From CAYPEL01 sp036479985 (GTDB lineage: Bacteria > Pseudomonadota > Gammaproteobacteria > DSM-19610): a stretch of 64,000 nucleotides of DNA. Of this stretch, positions 17,572-26,770 are shown piece after piece; position 1 is the first letter of the stretch, and each line of letters begins with the position of its first letter. Below the pieces are notes generated by a model, which did no database searches, was not told where the DNA came from, and saw only the letters and a list, made by a program, of their open reading frames with translations. Location: the NCBI GenBank assembly GCA_965224815.1, contig CBDDAF010000003.1, positions 1,054,001-1,118,000 of the forward strand. The letters are read 5' to 3'. A program made the translations under genes and the position numbers.

Positions 17572-18843
17572 ATGAATAAACGAAACATCACTGCTCAACC
17601 CAATTGCGAGGACGAGCTTAACACTGGTTTGCTGACAGTCGAAGAAGCACAGTCACGCATCATGGCTGATATCTCTCCGGTAGGTACAACCGACACAGTA
17701 TGCCTGCGTGATTCTCTAGGACGAATTCTTGCAGAGAATATCAATTCACCGATTGATGTTCCTGCGCATACTAACTCGGCTGTTGATGGTTATGCAGTTC
17801 ACTTTGATGATCTACCAACAGAAGGCACAAAAACATTTAAGCTGATTGGCACCTCCTCCGCAGGCCACCCTTTTACCGGTAAAACAACGCCGGGAGAAAC
17901 CGTACGCATTATGACCGGCGCAGTCGTACCTGCGAGTATGGATGCGGTCGTTATGCAGGAATTTGTGGAACGCGAGGGTGATGTTATTCGTATTGGCAGT
18001 GACCACCGCCCTGGCCAGAATGTTCGTCAAGCTGGCGAAGATCTCAAACAGGGTCAGCTAGTGTTTAAACCTGGACGCCGCATCAATGCCGCTGACCTGG
18101 GTGTGTTGGGATCATTGGGTCTTGAAACTATTTGCGTCACACGCCGCCTGAAAGTCGCCTTCTTTTCTACCGGCGATGAATTACGTTCAGTTGGCGAGCC
18201 ACTGGCACTGGGTGAAATATATGATAGTAACCGGCACACCCTGTTCGGCATGTTATCCAGGCTCAATATTGAAATTATTGACATGGGCGTTGTTCGTGAT
18301 GCGCGTGAACCGCTCGAACAGGCCTTCAATACGGCAGCAGAAACTGCAGATATGTTGATTACTACCGGTGGCGTTTCGGTGGGTGATGCAGACTACGTGA
18401 CAGAGACACTTGAAAAACTTGGTTCCACAAACTTCTGGAAAATTGCCATGAAACCCGGCAGACCACTGGCGTTTGGACGGGTCGGTGACACAGCCTTTTT
18501 TGGACTGCCCGGAAATCCAGTTTCAGTCATGGTCACCTTCATTCAATTTGTCCGTCCAGCCATCCTTAAAATGGCAGGTTGTACAAATGCCATGGATAAA
18601 CTGAGCGTGCAAGTACCAGCAGCCACACCCTTACGTAAACGTCCGGGACGAACAGAATACCAGCGCGCTGTACTCAGTCATAATAATGAGGGGCAATTGG
18701 TAGTCAGCAGTACAGGTGGGCAGGGATCTGGAATATTAAGTTCAATGAGTACTGCAAATTGCTTTATCGTCATGCCCGCTGACCAGTTGTCTGTTGAAGT
18801 CGGTGACCTGGTTGAAGTCCAGCCGTTTCTGGATATTTTGTAG
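17572..18843 (+). CDS. moeA: Molybdopterin molybdenumtransferase MoeA
   Basis: 423 residues with the four-domain MoeA layout: TVEEAQSRIMADI at the start, NSAVDGYAV (the conserved D-G-Y-A), GAVVPASMDAVVMQE, GQNVRQAGEDLKQG, FSTGDEL, then the MoaB/MogA-like domain with ITTGGVSVGDADYV and GLPGNPVSVMVTF. It inserts molybdate or tungstate into adenylated molybdopterin. Its place after tupABC suggests it serves tungsten cofactor formation here; this is inference. Confidence 0.95.
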   Translation: MNKRNITAQPNCEDELNTGLLTVEEAQSRIMADISPVGTTDTVCLRDSLGRILAENINSPIDVPAHTNSAVDGYAVHFDDLPTEGTKTFKLIGTSSAGHPFTGKTTPGETVRIMTGAVVPASMDAVVMQEFVEREGDVIRIGSDHRPGQNVRQAGEDLKQGQLVFKPGRRINAADLGVLGSLGLETICVTRRLKVAFFSTGDELRSVGEPLALGEIYDSNRHTLFGMLSRLNIEIIDMGVVRDAREPLEQAFNTAAETADMLITTGGVSVGDADYVTETLEKLGSTNFWKIAMKPGRPLAFGRVGDTAFFGLPGNPVSVMVTFIQFVRPAILKMAGCTNAMDKLSVQVPAATPLRKRPGRTEYQRAVLSHNNEGQLVVSSTGGQGSGILSSMSTANCFIVMPADQLSVEVGDLVEVQPFLDIL

Positions 18844-18895
18844 ATCGCCAAGGCACATCATAAATACATATATTTAAATTCCCCAGCCCTTTGAC

Positions 18896-19000
18896 TCCCT
18901 CTCCCTCCGGGAGAGGGTTGGGGAGAGGGGATTAGATTAAAGGAACTTGTCTAATTATACCCCCTCTCCCTGTCCCTCCCCCTGAGGGGGAGGGGACGGT
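18896..19000. repeat. Two-hairpin CCCTCTCC/GGGAGAGG repeat
   Basis: First hairpin CTCCCTCCGGGAGAGGGTTG then GGGGAGAGGGGAT, an AT-rich spacer (AGATTAAAGGAACTTGTC), then CCCCCTCTCCCTGTCCC and CCTGAGGGGGAGGGGACGG. The same two-part layout recurs at 26771 and 28785, so this is a defined element of about 105 bp rather than low-complexity sequence. Confidence 0.8.
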
Positions 19001-19121
19001 AATTTTTTGTTCGCTTGGCAATTCATATTTAAACTGAAATAACCAGCTTTCCTCTTTAACAACAATACACATTGAACATATTAGTAAAGCAGACTAAAGC
19101 AGATCAACTATACTGATCTAG

Positions 19122-19260
19122 GGAACCTCTGATTAATTAGCGAGAACTGTAGGAGCGGCTTCAGCCGCGATGGACACCGCCGCCCCATCGCGGCTAAAGC
19201 CGCTCCTACAAAATTCGCACTGTTCACAATGACAAAATGCACGACACATTAGAGATTTCC
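19122..19260. repeat. Well-preserved 139-bp MITE-like element
   Basis: Termini GGAACCTCTGATTAATTAGC and ACATTAGAGATTTCC; core 19147-19210 (CTGTAGGAGCGGCTTCAGCC ... GGCTAAAGCCGCTCCTACA); right interior AATTCGCACTGTTCACAATG. It is the reverse orientation of the copy at 17409. Confidence 0.85.
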
Positions 19261-19335
19261 TGGGTATAACTGAAATCAACAGAGGTATTAATCCTGAACC
19301 AGAAAATAACTCGCCGCACTCTCTTCAAAGTCTGC

Positions 19336-20034
19336 ATGTCAACCATCGCACTGGCGCGCAGCGAACAAGTTTGGTCTGGAAATGAAAAAACCAGCACAGA
19401 TCACTTTAACCGGGTACAGTTAATCGACACTTCAGAGAAACCGATACAGGCAAGCAAGCTTGAAATTGGCACTAACTACATTTTCTATTACCCCTACGAG
19501 TCCACCCCCTGCTTTCTAATCAATCTGGGAAAAGCAACCACCTCCAAACCGGTCTTAGAAACGAAAGATGGAAAGCATTATCAATGGCAGGGTGGAGCCG
19601 GGCCTGATTCATCTATTGTCGCATTTTCTGCAATATGCACACATAAAATGACCCACCCAACCCGTTCGGTAAGTTTTATTAACTACCGCCATGAACGCGC
19701 AAATTTCAAAAACAATAGCGAGCAATCAGATAGTCAATCACAGGTAATCTATTGCTGCTCGGAGAAAAGCGTCTATGACGCAGGCAACGGTGCGCGCGTC
19801 CTGGGTGGCCCGGCAAAACAACCGCTTGCATCAATATTACTAGAGCACGAAAAATCGCATGATGCACTCTACGCAACAGGCGTTAATGGTGGAACAATGT
19901 TCAGAAAGTTTTTTGATGAATACACATTTCGGCTGCAACTGGAACATCTCAACACTGAAATTGAGCGTAAATCCGTATCATCCAGCGTTGTTACACCGCT
20001 AGATGAATATTGCAATAATCAGATTCTCTGTTGA
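19336..20034 (+). CDS. Rieske-like iron-sulfur protein with altered second ligand box
   Basis: 232 residues from the ATG at 19336. A Rieske-type domain is suggested by SAICTHKMTHP (Cys and His of box 1), YCCSEKSVYDAGNGARVLGG (box 2 region) and the following PAKQPLASILLEHE. Box 2 normally gives Cys-x-x-His; here the position after CSE is Lys, so one cluster ligand seems missing. The same frame is open upstream from 19270 and encodes NQKITRRTLFKVC just before the ATG, a twin-arginine Tat motif; a CTG at 19294 with AGAGGT 7-8 bases before it could be the true start. Export would fit arsenite-oxidase-type Rieske subunits. Partner and function are unknown. Confidence 0.65.
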   Translation: MSTIALARSEQVWSGNEKTSTDHFNRVQLIDTSEKPIQASKLEIGTNYIFYYPYESTPCFLINLGKATTSKPVLETKDGKHYQWQGGAGPDSSIVAFSAICTHKMTHPTRSVSFINYRHERANFKNNSEQSDSQSQVIYCCSEKSVYDAGNGARVLGGPAKQPLASILLEHEKSHDALYATGVNGGTMFRKFFDEYTFRLQLEHLNTEIERKSVSSSVVTPLDEYCNNQILC

Positions 20035-20061
20035 AAAATGATGGTATGCGTTTGGCACTAT

Positions 20062-20796
20062 TTACATCTGATTTTCCAGCAATCTGGTTATTTCATGAAA
20101 CCCTGAATTACTGGCAACCATCATCGGTGTCCGACCGTTTACATCTTTCTTGTTCGGATCTGCACCACTTTTCACCAACAATTGTGCAATGCTCAGGTAG
20201 CCTTTTTCAGCTGCAAAATGTAAAGCAGTAATACCCTGATCGTTAGCTGCGTTAACATCGACCGGCTGAATTTCCAACAGCAATTTCACAACCTCAATTC
20301 GATTCCTGTCTACAGCACGCATCAATGGTGTCCAGCCGTAGATATCAGCGACATTCACATTCCCACCAGATTTAAGCAACAATTTAATGACTTCCAGGTT
20401 TCCCTTAACACAAGCAACCATGAGTGGTGTCCAGCCGTTTACAGCTTGTGCATCGGGTGATGCACCATGGTGTAACAGGGTTTTTAGAATTTGCGTAGCA
20501 TCCAGAGTCGATGCATACATGAGTGCTGTACCACCATTACGGTTTCTTAGATTAACTTGTGCGCCAGCATTGATTAATGCATTTACAAGATCGGCTCTTC
20601 CGGCTCTGGATGCAAACATTAGCGCCGTTTTACCATCGTCTCTGGTCTGATTAACATCAATATCACTAGCGATAAGCTGACGGATTGAATTTAAGTCTCG
20701 TTTTTCGAGGGCAATGATCCAGTTGGGAGATGAGTCTGCAATTATTTGCTGAGCAAATACCAGCAATCCAAAAAACATGATGGCAGGTTTATTCAT
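20062..20796 (-). CDS. Exported ankyrin-repeat protein
   Basis: 244 residues with a signal peptide (PAIMFFGLLVFAQQIIA) and about six ankyrin repeats (DDGKTALMFASRAGRADLVN, NGGTALMYASTLDATQIL, NGWTPLMVACVKGNLEVIKL, YGWTPLMRAVDRNRIEVVKL, QGITALHFAAEKGYLSIAQL, NGRTPMMVASNSGFHEITRL). A periplasmic protein-protein interaction role is likely. It lies 28 bp downstream of fdhC on the same strand, so it may be co-transcribed with the formate dehydrogenase genes. Confidence 0.85.
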   Translation of the reverse strand: MNKPAIMFFGLLVFAQQIIADSSPNWIIALEKRDLNSIRQLIASDIDVNQTRDDGKTALMFASRAGRADLVNALINAGAQVNLRNRNGGTALMYASTLDATQILKTLLHHGASPDAQAVNGWTPLMVACVKGNLEVIKLLLKSGGNVNVADIYGWTPLMRAVDRNRIEVVKLLLEIQPVDVNAANDQGITALHFAAEKGYLSIAQLLVKSGADPNKKDVNGRTPMMVASNSGFHEITRLLENQM

Positions 20797-20823
20797 GGCA
20801 CTTGTAACACCACTGCCTCTAAA

Positions 20824-21900
20824 TCAACCTGTCTGCACCGTCCTTTCAGAAGGTTTTGTAGGGTTCGAGTTCGGTGTTTCTTTAGTTGCAGTATCTTTAA
20901 CTTTTTCATACCACAAATCGTGGTGTTGTTTGGCCCAGTTTTCATCGACACGGCCACGGGTCATTGCTTTCAGGGTACCTTCAACGCCCCAGAGTCCCAG
21001 GTAAATATGGCCGAACATGATGGCAATCCATAACACGGATGCGGCGGCATGAAGCACATTAGCCAATTGCATGGTCTCACGTGACTGTCCATAGTTTGGA
21101 AAGTCGAGAATTAGCCCAGACACACAAACGACAACACCGAGTATCAGCATTGACCCGTAGGTAAAGATTTTTTCTCCCGCATTGATGCGGCCAGCATGCG
21201 GATGTTCGCCTTTACCCAAAAGACCACCGCCTTTGGCAAGCCATTTCAGATCAGTCCTTTCCGGTAAATTGTACGGCAACATCAATAACAGCATTAGCAC
21301 GACACCGGCAACAAAAGGTGGGCCTAGATAATCGTGCACCGTTTTTGCCGTCTGTGCCCAGGCTGCAAAGCCTTCAGGCCCCATGGCGGGAATCAGTACA
21401 GCTCGTCCAAACAACAGACTTAGCCCAGTCACGGCAAGAATGATAAATAAAATGGCGGTGTACCAATGCAACGTCCGCATGAACAGCGACCAACGCTCAA
21501 CCGTGCGGCCAGATTTGCCGCCCTCTAGTTTTACCTGGCCACGAAGCAACATGTAGATCAGTAACAGTCCTGCTACTGCACCCAGTGCAATAGCCCCATA
21601 GGTGGTTACCGGGCCGTTACGCCACTGGCGCCAACTCTCTCCACCGTTTTGGATTAAGACGTTGGTCTCCTGACCACGAACAGCGGTATAGCCTGCGTTA
21701 CCCTCGCGTACAGCACGCCAAAAGTTTGATCTGGGATTTATATCCGCCGAGTCGTTTGTGGCTGTCTCGGCATTTACAATGCCCACGTACAGGTATCCTG
21801 TCAGAGGCAGAAGCATAGCTGCCGATACCGACAGGGCGAGACTCCACACGAAAATCCTGATAGTACGATAGCGCTTGTTTTGTTTATCAGTGGCCATCAC
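20824..21900 (-). CDS. Formate dehydrogenase gamma subunit (cytochrome b556)
   Basis: 358 residues. An N-terminal membrane helix (VWSLALSVSAAMLLPLTGYLYV), a periplasmic segment with NFWRAVREGNAGYTAVRGQETNVLIQ, a second helix, then the four-helix FdnI/FdoI cytochrome b domain (RTLHWYTAILFIILAVTGLSLLFG, KTVHDYLGPPFVAGVVLMLL, ILGVVVCVSGLILDFPNYG, LHAAASVLWIAIMFGHIYLGLWG) whose histidines bind two b hemes. It passes electrons from formate oxidation to quinone. At 358 residues it is longer than E. coli FdnI, owing to the N-terminal extension typical of the betaproteobacterial-type enzyme. Confidence 0.92.
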   Translation of the reverse strand: MMATDKQNKRYRTIRIFVWSLALSVSAAMLLPLTGYLYVGIVNAETATNDSADINPRSNFWRAVREGNAGYTAVRGQETNVLIQNGGESWRQWRNGPVTTYGAIALGAVAGLLLIYMLLRGQVKLEGGKSGRTVERWSLFMRTLHWYTAILFIILAVTGLSLLFGRAVLIPAMGPEGFAAWAQTAKTVHDYLGPPFVAGVVLMLLLMLPYNLPERTDLKWLAKGGGLLGKGEHPHAGRINAGEKIFTYGSMLILGVVVCVSGLILDFPNYGQSRETMQLANVLHAAASVLWIAIMFGHIYLGLWGVEGTLKAMTRGRVDENWAKQHHDLWYEKVKDTATKETPNSNPTKPSERTVQTG

Positions 21901-21911
21901 GTCTCCGATAC

Positions 21912-22106
21912 TTAGCGATCTGTCTGAACCAGATTAAACCTTTTCTTCAGAATTTCAGAACGGTCAACCACGTCCATCTGTAACAGTGGGTCTTCAGTGC
22001 CTTTATAAACACCTGCCTCAAAAGTAGTTACATCGGTTGATTCATTACAACCCAATAACCCCGTTGCCACTATCAAACCCGTAAAAATTAAACCCATCGA
22101 TTTCAT
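21912..22106 (-). CDS. Small lipoprotein of the formate dehydrogenase locus
   Basis: 64 residues from the ATG at 22106 (GGAGACC 8 bases upstream). Lipobox in LIVATGLLGCNES, then a short mature chain (TTFEAGVYKGTEDPLLQ ... RSEILKKRFNLVQTDR). It lies between the beta and gamma genes, 11 bp from gamma. Small genes in this position are common in related operons; function unknown, possibly assembly or anchoring of the periplasmic enzyme. Confidence 0.7.
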   Translation of the reverse strand: MKSMGLIFTGLIVATGLLGCNESTDVTTFEAGVYKGTEDPLLQMDVVDRSEILKKRFNLVQTDR

Positions 22107-22166
22107 TGTTAAGGTCTCCGTCATATCCGTTTAACTGTAGTACTTAAAGAACCTGTGAGTATTGTC

Positions 22167-22233
22167 CTGTAGGAGCGGCTTCAGCCGCGAAGGGTTAGCG
22201 TACCGGCCATCGCGGCTGAAGCCGCTCCTACAG
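22167..22233. repeat. GTAGGAGCGGCTT palindrome inside the fdh operon
   Basis: CTGTAGGAGCGGCTTCAGCC pairs with GGCTGAAGCCGCTCCTACAG around a loop of about 25 bases. It sits between the beta subunit gene and the lipoprotein gene and would form a hairpin in the operon mRNA. Confidence 0.85.
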
Positions 22234-22261
22234 GTGTTTGTACAATTATCCAATAAATGCC

Positions 22262-22855
22262 CTAACTCTTGTCACCACCGTAAGCAGTATCCCAACCCCA
22301 GGTCTGCGGCCGGCTGCCACGTTTGAGCACGCGTTCGCGGTAGATGTCTGCGACCATGTCACCGTCACCGGCGATCAATGCCTTGGTGGAACACATCTCT
22401 GCACAGAGCGGTAATTTCCCTTCAGCAATTCGATTGGCACCGTACTTTTCATATTCCTCATCCGAATTATCCGCAGACGGGCCACCTGCACAGAAGGTGC
22501 ATTTGTCCATTTTGCCACGCACGCCAAATTTTGATTGTTGCGGATATTGAGGTGCACCAAACGGGCAGGCGTAAAAACAATAGCCACAGCCGATACACAG
22601 ATCCTTATCGTGCAGCACGATGCCGTCATCGGTTGTATAGAAACAATCTACCGGGCATACCGCAGCACAGGGTGCGTCGGTACAGTGCATGCAGGCAACT
22701 GAGATTGATTTCTCGCCAGGTTCACCGTCATTGAGGGTAACAACACGCCGACGGTTTACTCCCCAGGGTACTTCGTGCTCATTCTTGCATGCAGTGACAC
22801 AGCCATTACATTCAATGCATCGTTCTGCGTCACATAAGAACTTCATTCGCGCCAT
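22262..22855 (-). CDS. Formate dehydrogenase beta subunit (4 x 4Fe-4S)
   Basis: 197 residues. Four cysteine groups: CIECNGCVTAC, CMHCTDAPCAAVC, CIGCGYCFYAC and CTFC ... CAEMC, each with its terminal Cys-Pro/Cys partner. It lacks the C-terminal membrane helix of E. coli FdnH/FdoH and matches the shorter FDH3-type beta subunit. It relays electrons from the alpha subunit to cytochrome b. It starts 10 bp after the alpha stop. Confidence 0.93.
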   Translation of the reverse strand: MARMKFLCDAERCIECNGCVTACKNEHEVPWGVNRRRVVTLNDGEPGEKSISVACMHCTDAPCAAVCPVDCFYTTDDGIVLHDKDLCIGCGYCFYACPFGAPQYPQQSKFGVRGKMDKCTFCAGGPSADNSDEEYEKYGANRIAEGKLPLCAEMCSTKALIAGDGDMVADIYRERVLKRGSRPQTWGWDTAYGGDKS

Positions 22856-22865
22856 GATGATCCTC

Positions 22866-25751
22866 CTATGCCGCCGTTATTCTGCAAAGGGTTGCTTTAG
22901 TTTCCTGCATCTGGGTAACCGAGTCATACCCGTAGGTCGTGGCTGTATTACAAGACTCACCGCGCACATAGGGTGCACTGCCTTCCGGGTAATTATCGAG
23001 CAAGTCTTTACCCTGGAAGTGGCCGCCAAAATGGAATGGCGTCCAGGTCACGCCCGGTGCAACACGCCGGGTCACCATGGCCTTGATTTTAATGCGGCCA
23101 CCTTCTGGCCCTTCCAGCCAGACCATATCACCGTCCTTGATGCCGATATTATTGGCATCGGTCGGGTTAATTTCTGCAAACATGTCCTGTTGCAGTTCGG
23201 CGAGCCAGGGATTGGATCGCGTCTCCTCACCACCGCCTTCGTACTCGACCAACCGGCCACTAATGAAAACGATTGGATAGTCCTTGGAGTAATCCTTGGC
23301 CTGAATCGAAGCGTAGCGCGTGGGTAACCGCCAGAAAGCCTTTCGATCCTCATAGGTCGGGTACTTGGCAACCAGGTCGTAGCGAGACGTATACAGCGGT
23401 TCCCGATGAATTGGCACCGGATCAGGGAAAGTCCAGACAATCGCCCGCGCTTTAGCATTACCAAAGGGCGCACAACCGTGTTTTATGGCAACCCGTTGTA
23501 TCCCGCCCGACAGATCGGTTTTCCAGTTGCGGCCTTCCGCAGCCTGTTTCTCTTTGTCGGTCATGTCTTTCCACCAACCGAGTTGTTTCAGCATATCGGC
23601 GGTAAATTCTGGATGCCCTTCTCGTAGCTCGTTACCCGGCGGAAATGAATCCTCGGCCAGTAGATTGACACCGTCGTGTTCTACGCCAAAGCGTGCCCGA
23701 AAATTCAAACCGCCTTCGGCCACCGGTTTACTAGGATCGTAAAGAATCGGTGTACCCGGGTGCTTCATTTCCGGCGTACCCCAACACGGCCATGGCAGGC
23801 CATAATATTCACCATCACAAGGCCCGCCTTCGGCGATCAACGTGGTGGTATTGAAGGTATGTTTATTCTCCAGTTGCTTCTTCAAGCGCTCGGGACTCTG
23901 ACCGGTATAACCAATGGTCCAGGCGCCACGATTGATTTCCCGAAGCGTATCTTCTACTTGAGGTTCTTCACCGTTAATCTTGATATTCTTAAACATTTCA
24001 TCGGCAAATCCAAGCTTCTTGGCCATCAGGTAAAGAATGACATGGTCAGGCTTGGACTCGAACAGTGGGTCAATAACCTGTTCACGCCATTGCAGCGACC
24101 GGTTGGATGCCGTGACCGAACCATAGGTTTCAAACTGGGTGCAGGTGGGCAAAAGATAAGTATTATTTTTACGCTCACTCATGACCGCCATATGGGTTGG
24201 ATAGGGATCTGAAATAACCACCAGATCGACTTTTTCCAATGCCTTTTTCATCTCCGGTCCACGTGTCTGACTATTGACCGCATGACCCTGGAAAAAAATC
24301 GCGTGGTAGTTATCTCGTTGCGACATGTTTTTCGGGTCTTCGAGAATGCCGTCAATCCAACGCGACACCGGCATGCCGGGAATATTCATGGTGTGCTTCA
24401 TTTTGCCGCCACCGCTATCGTATTTCTTGGCGGTATCAAAGCGGCCTTTTAGCCATTCATAATCCACACCCCAGACACGCGCCCAATGTTTCCACGAGCC
24501 TTCTTTCAGACCGTAGTAACCCGGCAAGGTGTGGCAGTTCGGGCCAACATCGGTTGCGCCCTGCACATTGTCATGGCCACGAAATATATTTGCGCCGCCC
24601 CCTGCTTTACCAATATTACCGAGTGCTAATTGCAACACACAGTAAGCCCGTGTGTTGTTGTTACCGGTATGATGTTGGGTACCACCCATGCACCAGACAA
24701 TCGTACCTGGCCGGTTATCAGCGATCGTCTTGGCAACCTGCAGCATTTCCTTTTCAGGAACACCGGTGACATCAGCCACTTTTTCTGGCGGCCAATTTTT
24801 GACCTCAGCGCGAATATCATCCATACCAAACACGCGTTGGCGGATATATTCCTTGTCCTCCCAGCCATTCTCAAAAATATGCCACAACAGACCCCAGATA
24901 AAGCCCACGTCGGTACCGGGACGGAGCCGGACATATTGATCAGCATGCGCTGCCGTGCGGGTAAAACGCGGATCGACAACGACGACCTTGGCACCGTTTT
25001 CCTTGCCGCGCAGAATATGCTGCATGGCAACCGGATGCGCCTCGGCAGCGTTACTGCCGACAAACAACATGGATTTACAATTATGCATGTCATTATAGGA
25101 ATTGGTCATCGCACCGTAACCCCAGGTATTTGCTACGCCTGCGACGGTGGTTGAATGACAGATACGCGCCTGGTGATCGACGTTATTACTGCCCCAGAAA
25201 GCGGCAAATTTACGCTGCAAATAGGAGCCTTCGTTACTGGCTTTGGAAGAACCACAGAAGAATAGAGAATCCGGGCCAGACTTCTCGCGAATTTTTAACA
25301 GTTGATCGCCAATCTCATTGATGGCGTCGTCCCAGGCAATGCGCTTCCATTTGCCATCTACGAGTTTCATCGGATATTTAACGCGCTTCTCGCCATGTCC
25401 ATGTTCGCGCACAGAAGCACCCTTGGCACAATACGAACCGAGATTAAAAGGTGATGCAAAATCCGGTTCCTGGCCAGTCCAGACACCGTTCTGGATTTCA
25501 GCAACGACCCCACACCCCACTGAACAGTGGGTACACACAGAACGTTTAGTTTCAGTTTTCACGCCCGCTTGTGGTGAAGTTTTGGCTTCGGCGCGGCGCA
25601 TGATGGAAAGCGGCAGCATACTTGAGACTGCGACACCGCCCACAGTTAATCCAGATCTTTGTAAGAATGTGCGCCGGTTGATGGCTTCACCGAGTTGATT
25701 CAAGCGGTTCTTTTTTATTGCTTCAGCGCCGCGTGTCTTGATCAATTTCAT
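22866..25751 (-). CDS. Formate dehydrogenase catalytic alpha subunit, Cys-type, Tat-exported
   Basis: 961 residues. Tat signal at the N-terminus (INRRTFLQRSGLTVGG, twin Arg 26-27). The 4Fe-4S cluster is bound by C73, C76, C80 and C108 (CTHCSVGCG ... SYCAKGAS). The active site ARICHSTTVAG places Cys198 and His199 where selenocysteine enzymes have Sec-His, so this is a cysteine enzyme and no UGA recoding is needed. The C-terminal MopB-binding domain is intact (GDMVWLEGPEGGRIKIKAMV ... WTPFHFGG). It oxidises formate to CO2 in the periplasm with a Mo or W bis-MGD cofactor. Nearby tupABC, moeA, mobA, moaA and fdhD can supply and sulfurate the cofactor. Confidence 0.95.
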   Translation of the reverse strand: MKLIKTRGAEAIKKNRLNQLGEAINRRTFLQRSGLTVGGVAVSSMLPLSIMRRAEAKTSPQAGVKTETKRSVCTHCSVGCGVVAEIQNGVWTGQEPDFASPFNLGSYCAKGASVREHGHGEKRVKYPMKLVDGKWKRIAWDDAINEIGDQLLKIREKSGPDSLFFCGSSKASNEGSYLQRKFAAFWGSNNVDHQARICHSTTVAGVANTWGYGAMTNSYNDMHNCKSMLFVGSNAAEAHPVAMQHILRGKENGAKVVVVDPRFTRTAAHADQYVRLRPGTDVGFIWGLLWHIFENGWEDKEYIRQRVFGMDDIRAEVKNWPPEKVADVTGVPEKEMLQVAKTIADNRPGTIVWCMGGTQHHTGNNNTRAYCVLQLALGNIGKAGGGANIFRGHDNVQGATDVGPNCHTLPGYYGLKEGSWKHWARVWGVDYEWLKGRFDTAKKYDSGGGKMKHTMNIPGMPVSRWIDGILEDPKNMSQRDNYHAIFFQGHAVNSQTRGPEMKKALEKVDLVVISDPYPTHMAVMSERKNNTYLLPTCTQFETYGSVTASNRSLQWREQVIDPLFESKPDHVILYLMAKKLGFADEMFKNIKINGEEPQVEDTLREINRGAWTIGYTGQSPERLKKQLENKHTFNTTTLIAEGGPCDGEYYGLPWPCWGTPEMKHPGTPILYDPSKPVAEGGLNFRARFGVEHDGVNLLAEDSFPPGNELREGHPEFTADMLKQLGWWKDMTDKEKQAAEGRNWKTDLSGGIQRVAIKHGCAPFGNAKARAIVWTFPDPVPIHREPLYTSRYDLVAKYPTYEDRKAFWRLPTRYASIQAKDYSKDYPIVFISGRLVEYEGGGEETRSNPWLAELQQDMFAEINPTDANNIGIKDGDMVWLEGPEGGRIKIKAMVTRRVAPGVTWTPFHFGGHFQGKDLLDNYPEGSAPYVRGESCNTATTYGYDSVTQMQETKATLCRITAA

Positions 25752-25787
25752 GACCTATTCGACTCCTCTGAATTATTTCCGGTTTAA

Positions 25788-25997
25788 CTAGAATCGCGCC
25801 TTCCTGTAGTACTCCTGGATGTGTGGGGTAACCTTATACCCTTGCGAAGTTTCCTTGCTGAGCGGTTCGGTGACTGGCTCGCTCTCTGCCAATGTGGTAT
25901 CTGCAATACAGGTAATGGTAGCAACCCCACCAGCCACGGTGACGCCTTTGAGAAAAGTGCGTCGGCCTGGACGGAATTTGTCCACTGGTTTGTTCAT
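25788..25997 (-). CDS. Formate-dehydrogenase-region Tat-target peptide
   Basis: 69 residues from the ATG at 25997 (GAGGGT upstream). Tat signal RPGRRTFLKGVTVAGGVATI, then a short tail ending VTPHIQEYYRKARF. This matches the small family of Tat-targeted proteins found just upstream of fdhA-type genes, always in this operon position. Suggested roles are in maturation or export of the enzyme; unproven. Confidence 0.85.
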   Translation of the reverse strand: MNKPVDKFRPGRRTFLKGVTVAGGVATITCIADTTLAESEPVTEPLSKETSQGYKVTPHIQEYYRKARF

Positions 25998-26063
25998 ACA
26001 ATATAGACCCTCTTTAGCAGTCAGATTTAAGTTGCACACGAATACAGGTTAAAGTCTAGTTCA

Positions 26064-26708
26064 TCATGTAGACATTTCCATATATTGTTGCTCTATATTC
26101 AAAAAGTTTTTACCAAAGCCTCCCACTGCACGATAAAACTGTGCAGAACGCGCCGCCTGCAAATCGACAAAAAACTGACTCATCCAGGGCTGGATGTGGT
26201 GGGTGAATAATTTCTGCTGTTGATCCGCATAATGCTCACCACTCTCAATTAACAGCGCCATGGCTTCACACAAAGCCGCAACATGATCCTCTGGTTCTTT
26301 AATGTCCTCGTGTTGTTCCAACCCCAACACCTGCAGATCAGCCCGTAAATCAGCCAGCGGCTTCTCCATGAGAAAGCCTGTCAGATACCAGGAGGCATAA
26401 GGCATTAACTCACCTCTGGAAATGCCGATGAACAAATCGTGATATTCATCATCCAGCTCAGCCGCAGAAGCACTCTCCGCAGCAGCTGTTAATGCCTGCC
26501 AGGCGTTAAACATGTCTGCCTCTGTTGGTGCCGGACTATTATCACCTTGCACCAGATCCAGTTTGCTGATGACGGCCAAAAGGCTATCCGCCGGTGCCGC
26601 CCTTAATAAAGCCGCTAACAAACGATAGACGCCTGCACGGGCGGTATCTTCGGGAGACAGGTTTACAGAGGTATCTTGTGAAGCTGCCGAATGTGATTTG
26701 CTTTGCAC
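26064..26708 (-). CDS. TorD/DmsD-family molybdoenzyme chaperone
   Basis: 214 residues, all helical. Family features include ARAGVYRLLAALLRAAP, EYHDLFIGISRGELMPYASWYLTGFLMEKPLADLR (the E-Y-x-x-L-F ... P-Y-x-S-x-Y core) and EPEDHVAALCEAMALLIESG. These chaperones bind the Tat signal of the catalytic subunit until the cofactor is loaded. Position directly before the Tat-target peptide and fdhA assigns it to formate dehydrogenase. Confidence 0.9.
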   Translation of the reverse strand: MQSKSHSAASQDTSVNLSPEDTARAGVYRLLAALLRAAPADSLLAVISKLDLVQGDNSPAPTEADMFNAWQALTAAAESASAAELDDEYHDLFIGISRGELMPYASWYLTGFLMEKPLADLRADLQVLGLEQHEDIKEPEDHVAALCEAMALLIESGEHYADQQQKLFTHHIQPWMSQFFVDLQAARSAQFYRAVGGFGKNFLNIEQQYMEMST

Positions 26709-26770
26709 GATCGTTATCTCCGCCGTTCATGATTTGAATTCTGTCAATAAAATAACTGTCAATCTATTTG

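Noticed and set aside
25120..25180. Selenocysteine at the formate dehydrogenase active site
   Set aside because: The active-site codon is TGC (Cys198) within one uninterrupted frame; no in-frame TGA is present.
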